Assembly (NCBI GenBank): GCA_041674745.1 | Contig: JBAYVD010000004.1 | Coordinates: 178,943 to 242,942 of the forward strand | Source: UBA2040 sp041674745 | GTDB taxonomy: Bacteria; Bacteroidota; Bacteroidia; Flavobacteriales_D; Crocinitomicaceae | Length of the DNA stretch: 64,000 nucleotides | Direction: 5' to 3' | Shown: piece after piece, positions 15,605-24,884 of the stretch | Position numbering within the stretch: the first letter of the stretch is position 1 | How the letters are laid out: every line of letters begins with the position of its first letter | Position numbers and translations under genes: made by a program | Notes under the pieces: model-generated | Told to the model about the DNA's origin: nothing | The model's input: only the letters and a program-made list of their open reading frames with translations | Database searches by the model: none

Positions 15605-17497
15605 ATGGAAAATCAAATTAAAAATACAATACTACAAAATCAAGTGGCTCTTTTTGGTGCTGAAATTGATGAAAATTGGATCCAGTTTCAAAAAACACGA
15701 AAAGAGCTTCAAGGCGATTTGACCTTGGTTTTGTTCCCCTTTGTGAAAGCATTGAAAACCTCTCCACAGGCCGTTGGCGACAAAATAGCGGCGTTGATTG
15801 CTGAATTACCCGAAGTAGCATCCTGCGAGGTAGTTGGTGGATTTTTGAATATTTCTGCTAGCTCTGCTTATTGGATGAATACATTGAAAACGATCGATAC
15901 CGCGGATCAGTTTGGTTTTCAAAAAGAAAATTCAAAAGGAACAATGATGGTGGAATATAGTTCCCCCAACACGAATAAACCGCTGCATTTAGGACACATG
16001 CGAAATATCTTTTTGGGCTATTCGGTGTCGGAAATTTTGAAAGCAGCCGGTTACGATGTAATTAAAACGCAAATTGTCAATGACCGAGGCATTCACATTT
16101 GTAAAAGTATGTTGGCTTGGGAGAAATTCTCCCCTTTGAATGAAAAAGGTGAAAAAGAAACGCCTTCCAATACGGGATTGAAGGGTGATAAATTGGTCGG
16201 AAAATACTACGTTGAGTTCGATAAAAACTTTGTTAAAGAAGCGAAAAGTATCATTGCTCAATGGGAAAACAATGATTTCGACGGATTCTCAGAAGCGACG
16301 AAAGTTGAATTTTTGCGATTGGAAGCTGCCAAAGACGACAAAGACGAAAAAGCGGTAAAAGGATTGAACGATAAGATTTTGGATTTGGCAAAAAACCAAA
16401 CTTCTTTGCTGTTGGAAGCCAAAGAAATGTTGGTGAAATGGGAAGCGAAAGATCCTCAAACCTATTTGTTGTGGTCGACGATGAACGGTTGGGTGTACGA
16501 AGGTTTCGCCAAAACCTATGAGAAGATGAATGTCGATTTCGACAAGATTTATTACGAATCAGACACTTACATCATTGGGAAAGATTTGGTCATCGAAGGT
16601 TTGGAAAAAGGAATTTTCAACCAACGAGAAGATGGTTCCATTTGGATTGACTTGACTGCTGAAGGATTGGATGAAAAACTGTTGCTTCGTTCAGACGGAA
16701 CAGCCGTTTACATGACCCAAGACATGGGAACAGCTTACGATCGTTACCGAGATTACCCGAATTTGAATGGAATCGTTTATACTGTCGGGAATGAGCAAGA
16801 TTATCATTTTCAAGTTTTGTTTTTGATCTTGAAAAAACTCGGTTTTGCTTGGGCTGAAAATTGTAAACACTTGAGTTACGGTATGGTGGATTTGCCTTCG
16901 GGTAAAATGAAATCACGCGAAGGAACGGTTGTGGATGCAGATGATTTGATGGAAGAAATTGTAGGCAAGGCCAAAGAAGCAACCATGGATCGAGGTCATA
17001 TCGAAGGCATGAGCATCGCAGAAGTGGATGAGTTGTGCAACACCATTGGAATGGGCGGCTTAAAATATTATTTATTGAAAGTAGATCCGAAAAAGCGCAT
17101 GATGTTCAATCCAGAAGAATCGATTGAATTGAATGGAAATACAGGACCGTTTATACAATATGCTTATGCGCGAATTCAATCGCTTTTGCGAAAAGCGTCT
17201 GTTGAAGAACTGAACATGGATTTGAGTTTTCTTCCCGAAGAAATTGAGGTAGTGAAATTGATGAACGAAGCTCCCAAATTGATTCAAGAGGCAGCGGATA
17301 ATTTATCGCCTGCTTTACTCGCGAATTACTTGTACGAGTTGGTCAAAAGCTTCAATCATTTTTACCAGAACGTTTCTATTTTCAACGAAGAAAACAAAGA
17401 GTTGGCAAATATGCGATTGATTTTAGCTAAAAATGTAGGCGAGATTATTGCGAATTTCACGCACTTGTTAGGAATGAAAGTTCCTCAGAAAATGTAA
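15605..17497 (+). CDS. argS: arginyl-tRNA synthetase
   Basis: A 630-residue class I synthetase. The N-terminal additional domain is followed by 'SSPNTNKPLHLGHMRN' near residues 119-134 (HLGH is the HIGH motif), and 'SGKMKSREGTVV' near 432-443 stands for KMSKS. A charged insertion at about 190-290 is longer than in E. coli ArgS. The C-terminal anticodon-binding helical domain ends 'THLLGMKVPQKM'. It is followed by a strong hairpin terminator. Confidence 0.96.
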   Translation: MENQIKNTILQNQVALFGAEIDENWIQFQKTRKELQGDLTLVLFPFVKALKTSPQAVGDKIAALIAELPEVASCEVVGGFLNISASSAYWMNTLKTIDTADQFGFQKENSKGTMMVEYSSPNTNKPLHLGHMRNIFLGYSVSEILKAAGYDVIKTQIVNDRGIHICKSMLAWEKFSPLNEKGEKETPSNTGLKGDKLVGKYYVEFDKNFVKEAKSIIAQWENNDFDGFSEATKVEFLRLEAAKDDKDEKAVKGLNDKILDLAKNQTSLLLEAKEMLVKWEAKDPQTYLLWSTMNGWVYEGFAKTYEKMNVDFDKIYYESDTYIIGKDLVIEGLEKGIFNQREDGSIWIDLTAEGLDEKLLLRSDGTAVYMTQDMGTAYDRYRDYPNLNGIVYTVGNEQDYHFQVLFLILKKLGFAWAENCKHLSYGMVDLPSGKMKSREGTVVDADDLMEEIVGKAKEATMDRGHIEGMSIAEVDELCNTIGMGGLKYYLLKVDPKKRMMFNPEESIELNGNTGPFIQYAYARIQSLLRKASVEELNMDLSFLPEEIEVVKLMNEAPKLIQEAADNLSPALLANYLYELVKSFNHFYQNVSIFNEENKELANMRLILAKNVGEIIANFTHLLGMKVPQKM

Positions 17498-17514
17498 TAT
17501 TGAATTCATAAAAA

Positions 17515-17550
17515 ATAAAAAAGAGACGGCATTTAGCTGTCTCTTTTTTT
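17515..17550. terminator. bidirectional terminator between argS and the M1 peptidase
   Basis: Stem GAGACGGC/GCTGTCTC around the loop ATTTA (17523-17543), flanked by an A run upstream and a T run downstream, so it can stop transcripts from both sides. Confidence 0.85.
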
Positions 17551-17595
17551 GTTTATAGATTTTGATTGAACTCGTGAACGAAATGATTTTTTCGT

Positions 17596-20571
17596 TTAAA
17601 ACAAATTGCGCAGTCGGAAGGGGTGCGACTGAATATTGACGTTCAAACTAAAGCGTATGCGATTCAAGTAATTACTGCTTGTATAATTGTTGAGTATGTT
17701 TTGACTCATAGCGATTGGGAATTGCAATTGGAATATTTTACGGATTTTAAAACCAACACCCAAATTCCAAACGGATTCAATGGTTCCTCCGCTCGAAAAA
17801 AGACCGGCATCGGCAAAAATACCCAAACCTTGAATTTTAATAGGTGCTTCCCAAAATAAATTGGCAGTTGTCATCCATTTGGACGCGTTACCAAAAGAGC
17901 TGGTGGAACGAAATCCACCCATGTTGTCAGCGCGTTGTGTAACCGAAGTCGCATTGCCTGGAATTCGATTGAAGAACAAGTCGTCAAAGAATAAATCTTG
18001 ATTTCCATTGTTTCCTGATAAGGCAAATTTAGTATTGTCGTACTCCGAAGCATCCGATTGTATTGACCAAATTTTCCCGGCAAAAACGCGCAATTCAATC
18101 CATTTGGTCATTTTATTTTTCAGGTAACGAAAACGGTAAGTGCTGGTAATCATACTTCTCGTGGCTTGAGTTCCCAACGTTATATTTTCATAATGATCAT
18201 TTTTTACGTGCGTTTCCCATTCATGGTCTACACGGGTAAAATTGAGCATGTAATCCAAGTAACCACCCAACATGGTTTGTTCGCGTGAAGCCAACACATT
18301 TTGTCGGAAAACCGTTTTTATCAAAATTTCATTCGACCAAGGTTTGTTCGGACCTCGGTTCCCTAATTTTAATTGTAAATAAGGCGTGATGGCATAGTAA
18401 TAATCCTTGTTTCCAGCAATAACGGTGTCCATTTTAAAACTCCTTGCGGACACACCGAATACCGACTGTTTAATTCCTTTTTTCGGTAAAAAGTTGTAGT
18501 GCGCATCCGCAATTCCTGAAACCATGTGGCGACCAAAAGAGAACATGGGCGCTACATAAAAACGAAATGGGTTGACCGGCGCCCCTAGATTGTGAATGGC
18601 AATTCCCGCCATAAATTTGTCCGCAGAATTGAATCCCACGACTGGAGTCCAAAACAAATTGTTGTAATTGGCTTCCACGTCACCATCGAAAAATTCCAAT
18701 TTCAACGGTTCCATTTTTTTGAACAACTTTTCGGATGTCCAGGTATTGTTGTTGCGGTTGATTTCGGGGATGTTGTTTAAAGAGTCAATTTGAACCTTCG
18801 TAGGGTTTTGGGCCATCAAAATGGTTCTTTTTTTGTTGCCGTTTGGATCCAACCAATAGGTGGTTTGATTGGCCCCGTTTCGAACGCTCACAGGAATTGG
18901 GCCATTTACTTGGCCAACATTTTTTACCGTGATTTCCGTTTGACCATCTTTGTTGGTTTTTACCTTTGACAGTTTGTAATCGATGTGGTTGGTGGTTTGG
19001 ATCAAATCATTGAAAAACCAATCAAGATTTTTGCCTGTTTTTGATTCAAAGACGGCGCGAAGGTCTTCCGGTTGAGGGTGACGAAATTTCCATTTTTCGA
19101 AATACGCGGACATGCATTCGTCAAACAATACATCCCCCAAATAACTTTTGAGGTAATGGAAAACCAAACCTGTTTTTTGGTACATCACCAAACTGTAATT
19201 CAAACTGTAAAAATCAGCACTTTTGGTTTCAATCGGCTGATCTTCCCCAAATCGAGTCATGAGTTGAAATTGGATATCGGCTTGATCGAGATAATCCAAA
19301 TCGTTCATATGAAAACTGCCATTTAGCGCCATATCCGACAATCGCGTATTGTTCGGGTATTTGGTTTGAATGTATCGAATTTCGTTGAGCGTATTCAGTC
19401 CTTCGTCCATCCAGCCGTGGTCGCGCTCGTTGGAACCTAAAATACCATAGAACCAGTTGTGGCCTACTTCGTGAACAATCACGACCTCCAATTCTTCAGC
19501 CGAGTTGGCATTTCCAATAACCGTTACATTGGGATATTCCATTCCACCGCCAGCGCTAATCGTTCCATCGACCGCCGTAACTTGGTTGTAAGGATAATCA
19601 CCATTCCAAAGTGAATAATAATAGGTTCCATCTTTGATGTATTCGGGAGCATCTTTCCACAAATTCGTGTTTCGCGGCGTGAAAAGAGCCCAAGTCGTTA
19701 CTTTTCTTTTGGAATGAGGCAATTCTACTTCTCCTTTCAATACACGAAAACGTTTGTCGGCAAACCAACCAAAATCATGTACCTTTTGCTGAACATAGCG
19801 GATAGTTTTTATGTTTTCAGAAGAAGGAGGGAAGGTATTTTCAGGTCGCTTGGTCAATTTTTCAGTTTGCAATTCTTTGGCGGTTTTTTCAGCCATTTCA
19901 TTCATGAAGTCTATTTCGCTTTGGGTTTGCAAATCGCCCGTTGCTCCAACGACATAATTTGCCGGTAAGGTAATTGTTACGTCATAACTGCCGTATTCAG
20001 AATAAAATTCTCCCTGATTCAAATACGGAATGGCATGCCAACCATTTTTGTCAAAAACAGCCGGTTTTGGATACCATTGTGTAATTTGATAGGATTGTCC
20101 GATGTGTCCCATTCTTGAAACTTTTCCAGAAGGAAGTTGAACGTGAAAAGGGGTGGAAATGACAATGCTTTTGCCACTAGGCAGTGGGCTTGCTAGTTGC
20201 ACTTTAGCAATGTCGATGTTTTTCTCCAAAGCCCAATTGACAGTCAAGCCATTTACTTTGAAATCGAGTTTATTGATACCTCCTTTGATGGAGTCGGCTC
20301 CAAAACGGAGCAAATCATTTCCATCTTGGTACAATTGCTTCGCCAAAGCTGTTTTGTCATTGCTGTATGCATTGGGCCACAAGTGTATATAAATAAAGGA
20401 TAAAGCTTCGGGACTGTTGTTGATGTATTCCATTTCAATGTTTCCATCGAGTGAATGTTCCACATCGTTGAGCTTGACATCAATTTTGTAGTTGACGGTT
20501 TGTTGCCAGTCGTTTTGAGCAAAAATGGGTAAGGAGATAAGCAATCCAAGGAATACAATCGTAAGTTTCAT
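17596..20571 (-). CDS. M1-family metallopeptidase with C-terminal beta-barrel-like region
   Basis: A 991-residue exported protein with signal peptide ending 'LPIFAQ'. The gluzincin core is visible: 'SAGGGMEYPNVTVIG' (GAMEN-like) near residue 345, zinc motif 'VHEVGHNWFYG' near 366-376 and the third ligand in 'GWMDEGLNTLNE' near 390. Downstream of about residue 630 the sequence changes to alternating strands rich in aromatic and glycine residues ('FYVAPMFSFGRHMVSGIADA', 'GLGIFADAGLFSSGG') and ends 'HPFRLRNLF' with a terminal Phe. That looks like a surface-antigen/BamA-type barrel, which would tether the peptidase to the outer membrane. The peptidase call is firm, the barrel is inference. Confidence 0.88.
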   Translation of the reverse strand: MKLTIVFLGLLISLPIFAQNDWQQTVNYKIDVKLNDVEHSLDGNIEMEYINNSPEALSFIYIHLWPNAYSNDKTALAKQLYQDGNDLLRFGADSIKGGINKLDFKVNGLTVNWALEKNIDIAKVQLASPLPSGKSIVISTPFHVQLPSGKVSRMGHIGQSYQITQWYPKPAVFDKNGWHAIPYLNQGEFYSEYGSYDVTITLPANYVVGATGDLQTQSEIDFMNEMAEKTAKELQTEKLTKRPENTFPPSSENIKTIRYVQQKVHDFGWFADKRFRVLKGEVELPHSKRKVTTWALFTPRNTNLWKDAPEYIKDGTYYYSLWNGDYPYNQVTAVDGTISAGGGMEYPNVTVIGNANSAEELEVVIVHEVGHNWFYGILGSNERDHGWMDEGLNTLNEIRYIQTKYPNNTRLSDMALNGSFHMNDLDYLDQADIQFQLMTRFGEDQPIETKSADFYSLNYSLVMYQKTGLVFHYLKSYLGDVLFDECMSAYFEKWKFRHPQPEDLRAVFESKTGKNLDWFFNDLIQTTNHIDYKLSKVKTNKDGQTEITVKNVGQVNGPIPVSVRNGANQTTYWLDPNGNKKRTILMAQNPTKVQIDSLNNIPEINRNNNTWTSEKLFKKMEPLKLEFFDGDVEANYNNLFWTPVVGFNSADKFMAGIAIHNLGAPVNPFRFYVAPMFSFGRHMVSGIADAHYNFLPKKGIKQSVFGVSARSFKMDTVIAGNKDYYYAITPYLQLKLGNRGPNKPWSNEILIKTVFRQNVLASREQTMLGGYLDYMLNFTRVDHEWETHVKNDHYENITLGTQATRSMITSTYRFRYLKNKMTKWIELRVFAGKIWSIQSDASEYDNTKFALSGNNGNQDLFFDDLFFNRIPGNATSVTQRADNMGGFRSTSSFGNASKWMTTANLFWEAPIKIQGLGIFADAGLFSSGGTIESVWNLGVGFKIRKIFQLQFPIAMSQNILNNYTSSNYLNRIRFSLNVNIQSHPFRLRNLF

Positions 20572-20652
20572 TCAAATTCAATTAGACCGTAAAAATAAGT
20601 GAATTTTAGCACTATAGGACGAAAGATACTATGGGTTTTTGCAAGTATGAAA

Positions 20653-20690
20653 ACAAAAAAAAGTCGCTTCAATTAAGAAGCGACTTTTTC
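20653..20690 (-). terminator. terminator after the 811-residue T9SS protein
   Basis: Perfect stem AAAAAGTCGCTTC / GAAGCGACTTTTT with a six-base loop, followed on the minus strand by further T residues. Confidence 0.85.
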
Positions 20691-20705
20691 AATAAAAGAA
20701 AAGGT

Positions 20706-23141
20706 TTATTTGATGATTTTAATCACAGTATCACCTGCATTCGATGTACATCGGATGAAGTAAACACCTTGTTCCCAGCTAGAAGTTGAAATGCTGGTTG
20801 ATTTTTCAACTGAATTACCTGTTGAAATTAATTTACCTTGAGCATCTATTACGTCAAAAGAAACGATTGAATTTGAAGAATTGTTCAATGTCAATTGGTT
20901 GATCACTGGATTCGGGTAAACCGATAATAAATTCGCCAATGTGCTTTCATTTAGACCAACATTGGTTCCTGCAAGCGTTACACAATCAGACGTATCGAAA
21001 CAAGCTCCATTTGTAATGATTACGGCATAACTACCGCTCGTGATTGCTGTGAACGATTGATTTGTTGCTCCTGAAACAAAAGAGTTTGTAGAACAATCAA
21101 TCCATTGGTAATCAAAACCTGTTGCTACGGCTTCTGCGGTAGCAGAATCAATTGTGTTGGTTGCTGTTGACGGTGTTGTGCAAACATCTTCGATACTTGA
21201 CAAGCTACAAGGGAAAATCTGGTACCCTGAATCATAGGGCAAAGAACTGTCGAATTGACCACCAACTCCTGTAACATTGAATGCTCCTTGTGGCGCAGCG
21301 CTTCCAGGGATGTCCGTATCTGAGTCAATTCGCATTACAAATGTATTCACCCCGTCGGTTACATCAATATTTGAACTACCAGTAGCAAACGTAGCCATTG
21401 GTGTTACCAAGGTAAGATTCATCATTTTGATGTATTGAGATTCTGTTGATTCGTCCAAAGTTATAACAACTGTTGGGCTCATTATGGCTGAACCTTGTGC
21501 TAATACCTCAATGGAGTCAACAATGACTTCTAATAATCCATTGTATTGACCAATTTTACCAAACAATCGAATTGAATCACCTTCTGTTGGCGCCGTGTAA
21601 CTAGAAACATCACTTGGTGAGTACAAGTTGATGCCAGAATTAGAACCGTCAATTAATGTAATACTATATCCAGTATTGCCATCGAAATCTATGCAATAAA
21701 CTACACCAGTCAATTCAACTAAAACATTCATTGAATCAGCCACGCCGTTGGTATCTACTGTTGAAATTTCGTCAATCATGTAATACACATAGTCATTTGC
21801 GAATCCTGAAACCAATACAGAATCATTGTCTGCTCCCATAGAAGTAGCGATAATTGCATCAGCCAACATTCCATAGGCTGCAGCATTTGCACGAGCATAA
21901 ATGGTGGTGGTTGGAACTGTTCCTAATGTTTGTGATAAAACAATTGAATTGGTAAATCCTGCTCCAGAAGTCAAGGAAATTTCAAAGTTCGTAGGGGCAG
22001 TTACAGTAATATCACCCGATAAACTCAAACCAGCTGCCGTAAATGTTTGTTCAGCGGATGGAGTTCCAACAATGTGGTCGAATCCTGTCAATGAACTTGG
22101 CGCCAATGTAATCAAAGGGATTGCAGAAGAGCAAGCTCCTGGATCGGTGATCGTTTCGTCCAATGAACATCCCATTGTAGAGTTGTCGATAATGGAAACG
22201 ATTACGTTACCCGCACCAGCAGAACCACCTTGCAATTGGAAAGAAGTTGCCGCTCCATACGTTCCAGATGTTGGAGTAATGGTTCCAGAAGGAACAGAAA
22301 CAGTATACGTTGTACCCAAAACAGTTCCTGTAGGATTTAAGTCAAAAGTCAAATAATCATCGGCAGGAATTGAAGTCGTTCCAGCGTCATTACAGGTCAA
22401 ATTGGTCAATCCCGCAGAAGTGATGTTGCAACTTGCTACACCGGCTGGTGTAACGGAAGCATAGGTCGAACCAGCACGAATTTCATCGATTTCGATATTT
22501 CCCGTACCTGCAGCTTGACGTAAAAAGATAGAAGCAAAATTGGGAGAGGTTGTACCAGTATTGTCAGTAAGCGTTGCAACGGGTGCAGCGGCTCCTGGTG
22601 TTGGGTTCACATAAAGATTAGCAGTTTGTGCTGCTGTGTCTACACTTAATACAACAAATATAGGTGTATTAACATTGTATTCAGCGGTGGTGAAAGTTGC
22701 CGTACTACCTGTATACGTTAAACCCAATTTAAAGGTATTCGCTGCAACTCCTTGCTTGATCCAAATTTTACCATGAAAACTTGTAACAACTGCTCCTGAA
22801 GTTGCACCAAATCCATAAAAATAAGCTCCTCCAGCTGCCGTGGATGTATTGGTTGTGTTTGGCAAACTCATAATGAATGAGCTGTAACCAGTTCCTGTAA
22901 TTCCTGAAATGGCAATATTTGCATCTTCAGAACCATTTGGCATGACGGCTTTGTTTCCTGTAGAGGTCGCTAAGCCTGGATATGTTAAACTAGTGGTTGA
23001 TGTAATTAATTGTCCTGCAGTTCCACTATGAGTTGTCCAACCATTGGCATTTAAGGCACCGGTATAGTTGAAAACATCAATAACTTGCGAAAAAGTCAAT
23101 TGACTAATTAGTAGTGTAGTTAAGAATAAGATTTTTTTCAT
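20706..23141 (-). CDS. large secreted protein with type A T9SS sorting domain
   Basis: An 811-residue protein with signal peptide 'KILFLTTLLISQLTFSQ'. The N-terminal ~220 residues look like a lectin/laminin-G-like beta-sandwich ('VFNYTGALNANGWTTHSG', 'IEIDEIRAGSTY'). Middle Ig-like segments contain 'LSLSGDITVTAPTNFEISL'. An OB-like region around 480-590 ('GKIGQYNGLLEVIVDSIEVL') resembles the DUF5689/nucleic-acid-binding folds seen with secreted nucleases. The C-terminus 'LSVYPNPVINQLTLNN ... GVYFIRCTSNAGDTVIKIIK' is a type A T9SS signal. No catalytic residues are recognised. It has a full promoter and a perfect terminator, so it is its own unit. Confidence 0.85.
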   Translation of the reverse strand: MKKILFLTTLLISQLTFSQVIDVFNYTGALNANGWTTHSGTAGQLITSTTSLTYPGLATSTGNKAVMPNGSEDANIAISGITGTGYSSFIMSLPNTTNTSTAAGGAYFYGFGATSGAVVTSFHGKIWIKQGVAANTFKLGLTYTGSTATFTTAEYNVNTPIFVVLSVDTAAQTANLYVNPTPGAAAPVATLTDNTGTTSPNFASIFLRQAAGTGNIEIDEIRAGSTYASVTPAGVASCNITSAGLTNLTCNDAGTTSIPADDYLTFDLNPTGTVLGTTYTVSVPSGTITPTSGTYGAATSFQLQGGSAGAGNVIVSIIDNSTMGCSLDETITDPGACSSAIPLITLAPSSLTGFDHIVGTPSAEQTFTAAGLSLSGDITVTAPTNFEISLTSGAGFTNSIVLSQTLGTVPTTTIYARANAAAYGMLADAIIATSMGADNDSVLVSGFANDYVYYMIDEISTVDTNGVADSMNVLVELTGVVYCIDFDGNTGYSITLIDGSNSGINLYSPSDVSSYTAPTEGDSIRLFGKIGQYNGLLEVIVDSIEVLAQGSAIMSPTVVITLDESTESQYIKMMNLTLVTPMATFATGSSNIDVTDGVNTFVMRIDSDTDIPGSAAPQGAFNVTGVGGQFDSSLPYDSGYQIFPCSLSSIEDVCTTPSTATNTIDSATAEAVATGFDYQWIDCSTNSFVSGATNQSFTAITSGSYAVIITNGACFDTSDCVTLAGTNVGLNESTLANLLSVYPNPVINQLTLNNSSNSIVSFDVIDAQGKLISTGNSVEKSTSISTSSWEQGVYFIRCTSNAGDTVIKIIK

Positions 23142-23173
23142 GATTTTTTGTTAAAAATTACGTTTGTAAAATA

Positions 23174-23205
23174 CAAAGATAAGGTACTTTACTCATTTAT
23201 ACCAA
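23174..23205 (-). promoter_or_regulatory. promoter TTG-N21-TATCTTTG for the 811-residue T9SS protein
   Basis: On the minus strand TTG (23205-23203), 21-base spacer, then TATCTTTG (23181-23174), 32 bases before the ATG at 23141. A full match to the Bacteroidota consensus. Confidence 0.75.
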
Positions 23206-23230
23206 TTTGAATTTTAAGAAATTGTAAACA

Positions 23231-23258
23231 AAAAAGGCGAGTTGTGCTAACTCGCCTT
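23231..23258 (-). terminator. terminator after the thioredoxin-like gene
   Basis: Perfect 10-bp stem AAGGCGAGTT/AACTCGCCTT with a five-base loop, followed by TTTT on the minus strand. Confidence 0.85.
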
Positions 23259-23276
23259 GAATAAAAGTGTTGATTT

Positions 23277-24806
23277 TTAGTCTTTCATGTGTTCATCTTC
23301 CTCAGGATCTGGAGGGAACAACTTCGGAGCATCTTTTACATTTTGCAAACGATCCAGCATATCTTCCAACTGGGATACTGTTAATTGTTTTCCAATGATT
23401 TTTTTGTTTTCATCCAAAACAAAAATTCGCGGATTGGCATAGATGTCATACGTTAAGTGATAATTCAATGCATCGTACGTGGTGTACTTCGGAACAACGC
23501 TTCTCGCATCTTTCGTCACCAAGTCATACAAAGTTTGCGTTACTGCTACATTCGGGTAATTCAAATTATTTGTTTTAATAAAGTCTTTCCATTTCTGAAA
23601 ATCTTCTCCCATTGCCTTGCAAATACCAAATACCTCAATGTTACGCGCTTTCCATTTTTCATCGTATAATTTCCCAATTTTTGGGGTTGTTTTTTTACAA
23701 TGCCCACAGTCTGGATCCCAGAAGTAGAGAATAGTATATTCACTTTTCAGGCTATAGAAATCTTTGAAGTTGACATCCCCCGTATCTCTTAAACTAATGT
23801 TGGGCGGCGCTATGCCTAAAACGGTATTCAATTGAGCAGGAATTTTTTCGCAAAGTTCATCTAATTTTTCCTCGGGCATCCAGAAGGCAGGAGAACTTCC
23901 ATCCGGATTTTTTGTACAGAAATAACGGTCAGCCATTAATACATACACTTTGTCCATTCCCATAATTTTACTTTTTTGGAAAGTCGTGATGATGTTGGTA
24001 ACACAATATCTAAAAAACTCTGATTTCGGCACCAAATTATCACAAAGACGGAAAGCATATTTATTGATGCTATCCCAATGTTGAACCATCATGGTCTTTC
24101 CAAAATAGGTTTCAAGACGATTTCCGAAAATGGGTGTATTTACCAAACGGTCATCTTTGAAATCTACGTGGTCGAAATAATGATCGCGGTAATAATGGTA
24201 ATTGTACAAAGAATCAATTTGCTTTCCGTTGGCATCCAACGGTGCTGGAGGGACAACAATATCCATAGACATTTTCACCAATTTAGAAACCAATGTGGTA
24301 GGATTGTCTGCAATCAATTTATTTTGATAAGCCAAAACATCTTTTGATACATTCTCAATTGCCTCTGATTTGGCTTTGAACTCAGGTGTGTCTTTGGTCA
24401 GTTTTTTTCGCTCTTCGGTTAGTACGTTTGCTACTTGTCTTTGGGAAGATAGATACGCTACATACTCAAAAAAGATTTTGTTTTCTACTGACTTTTTAAC
24501 CTTCATGTTGGCTTGAAAATCAGGTCCAGCCGTTTCTAGATTCACATCTTCGTCGTTGTAAATGAATTCAAAAAACTTTTGACCTGGAAGCAAAACACCT
24601 AGCATGCCTGGTTTTTGTTTTTTTCCGTCAAATTCTACTATTCCGTTTTTGAGCTGGGCGGTATCTGCGTACAGCAAATTTTTCCCAAAGTATTTGATTA
24701 GGTGAACGGTGGTATCTTTGAATCCGGTAACTTTAAATTTCAATTTTTGACCGAAAAGCGAATGACTTGCGGCAAAAAGAAATGTGAGCAGAATTAATTT
24801 TTTCAT
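23277..24806 (-). CDS. exported thioredoxin-like (TlpA/ResA-type) protein with DUF4369/DUF5106-like N-terminus
   Basis: A 509-residue periplasmic protein with signal peptide ending 'SHSLFGQ'. The N-terminal ~110 residues look like the DUF4369 beta-sandwich ('LKFKVTGFKDTTVHLIKYFG'), then a helical middle. The C-terminal ~150 residues are a thioredoxin fold with 'YFWDPDCGHCKKTTPKI' (active CxxC = CGHC) near residues 360-376 and cis-Pro region 'ANPRIFVLD'. It probably handles thiol redox in the periplasm. The acidic tail 'PPDPEEDEHMKD' is unusual. It has its own promoter and terminator. Confidence 0.82.
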   Translation of the reverse strand: MKKLILLTFLFAASHSLFGQKLKFKVTGFKDTTVHLIKYFGKNLLYADTAQLKNGIVEFDGKKQKPGMLGVLLPGQKFFEFIYNDEDVNLETAGPDFQANMKVKKSVENKIFFEYVAYLSSQRQVANVLTEERKKLTKDTPEFKAKSEAIENVSKDVLAYQNKLIADNPTTLVSKLVKMSMDIVVPPAPLDANGKQIDSLYNYHYYRDHYFDHVDFKDDRLVNTPIFGNRLETYFGKTMMVQHWDSINKYAFRLCDNLVPKSEFFRYCVTNIITTFQKSKIMGMDKVYVLMADRYFCTKNPDGSSPAFWMPEEKLDELCEKIPAQLNTVLGIAPPNISLRDTGDVNFKDFYSLKSEYTILYFWDPDCGHCKKTTPKIGKLYDEKWKARNIEVFGICKAMGEDFQKWKDFIKTNNLNYPNVAVTQTLYDLVTKDARSVVPKYTTYDALNYHLTYDIYANPRIFVLDENKKIIGKQLTVSQLEDMLDRLQNVKDAPKLFPPDPEEDEHMKD

Positions 24807-24841
24807 AGATGTTCTTTTGTTTTTCTTTTTAAATTGACGTA

Positions 24842-24849
24842 CAAAAATA
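24842..24849 (-). promoter_or_regulatory. -7 box TATTTTTG for the thioredoxin-like gene
   Basis: Perfect TAnnTTTG on the minus strand, 35 bases before the ATG at 24806; no -33 TTG. Confidence 0.5.
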
Positions 24850-24884
24850 AGAATGGTGAAAGTTTTAACAGAATATTAACACGA

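Noticed and set aside
20706..23141. Secreted nuclease
   Set aside because: An OB/DUF5689-like part resembles domains joined to secreted nucleases, but no nuclease catalytic motif is present.
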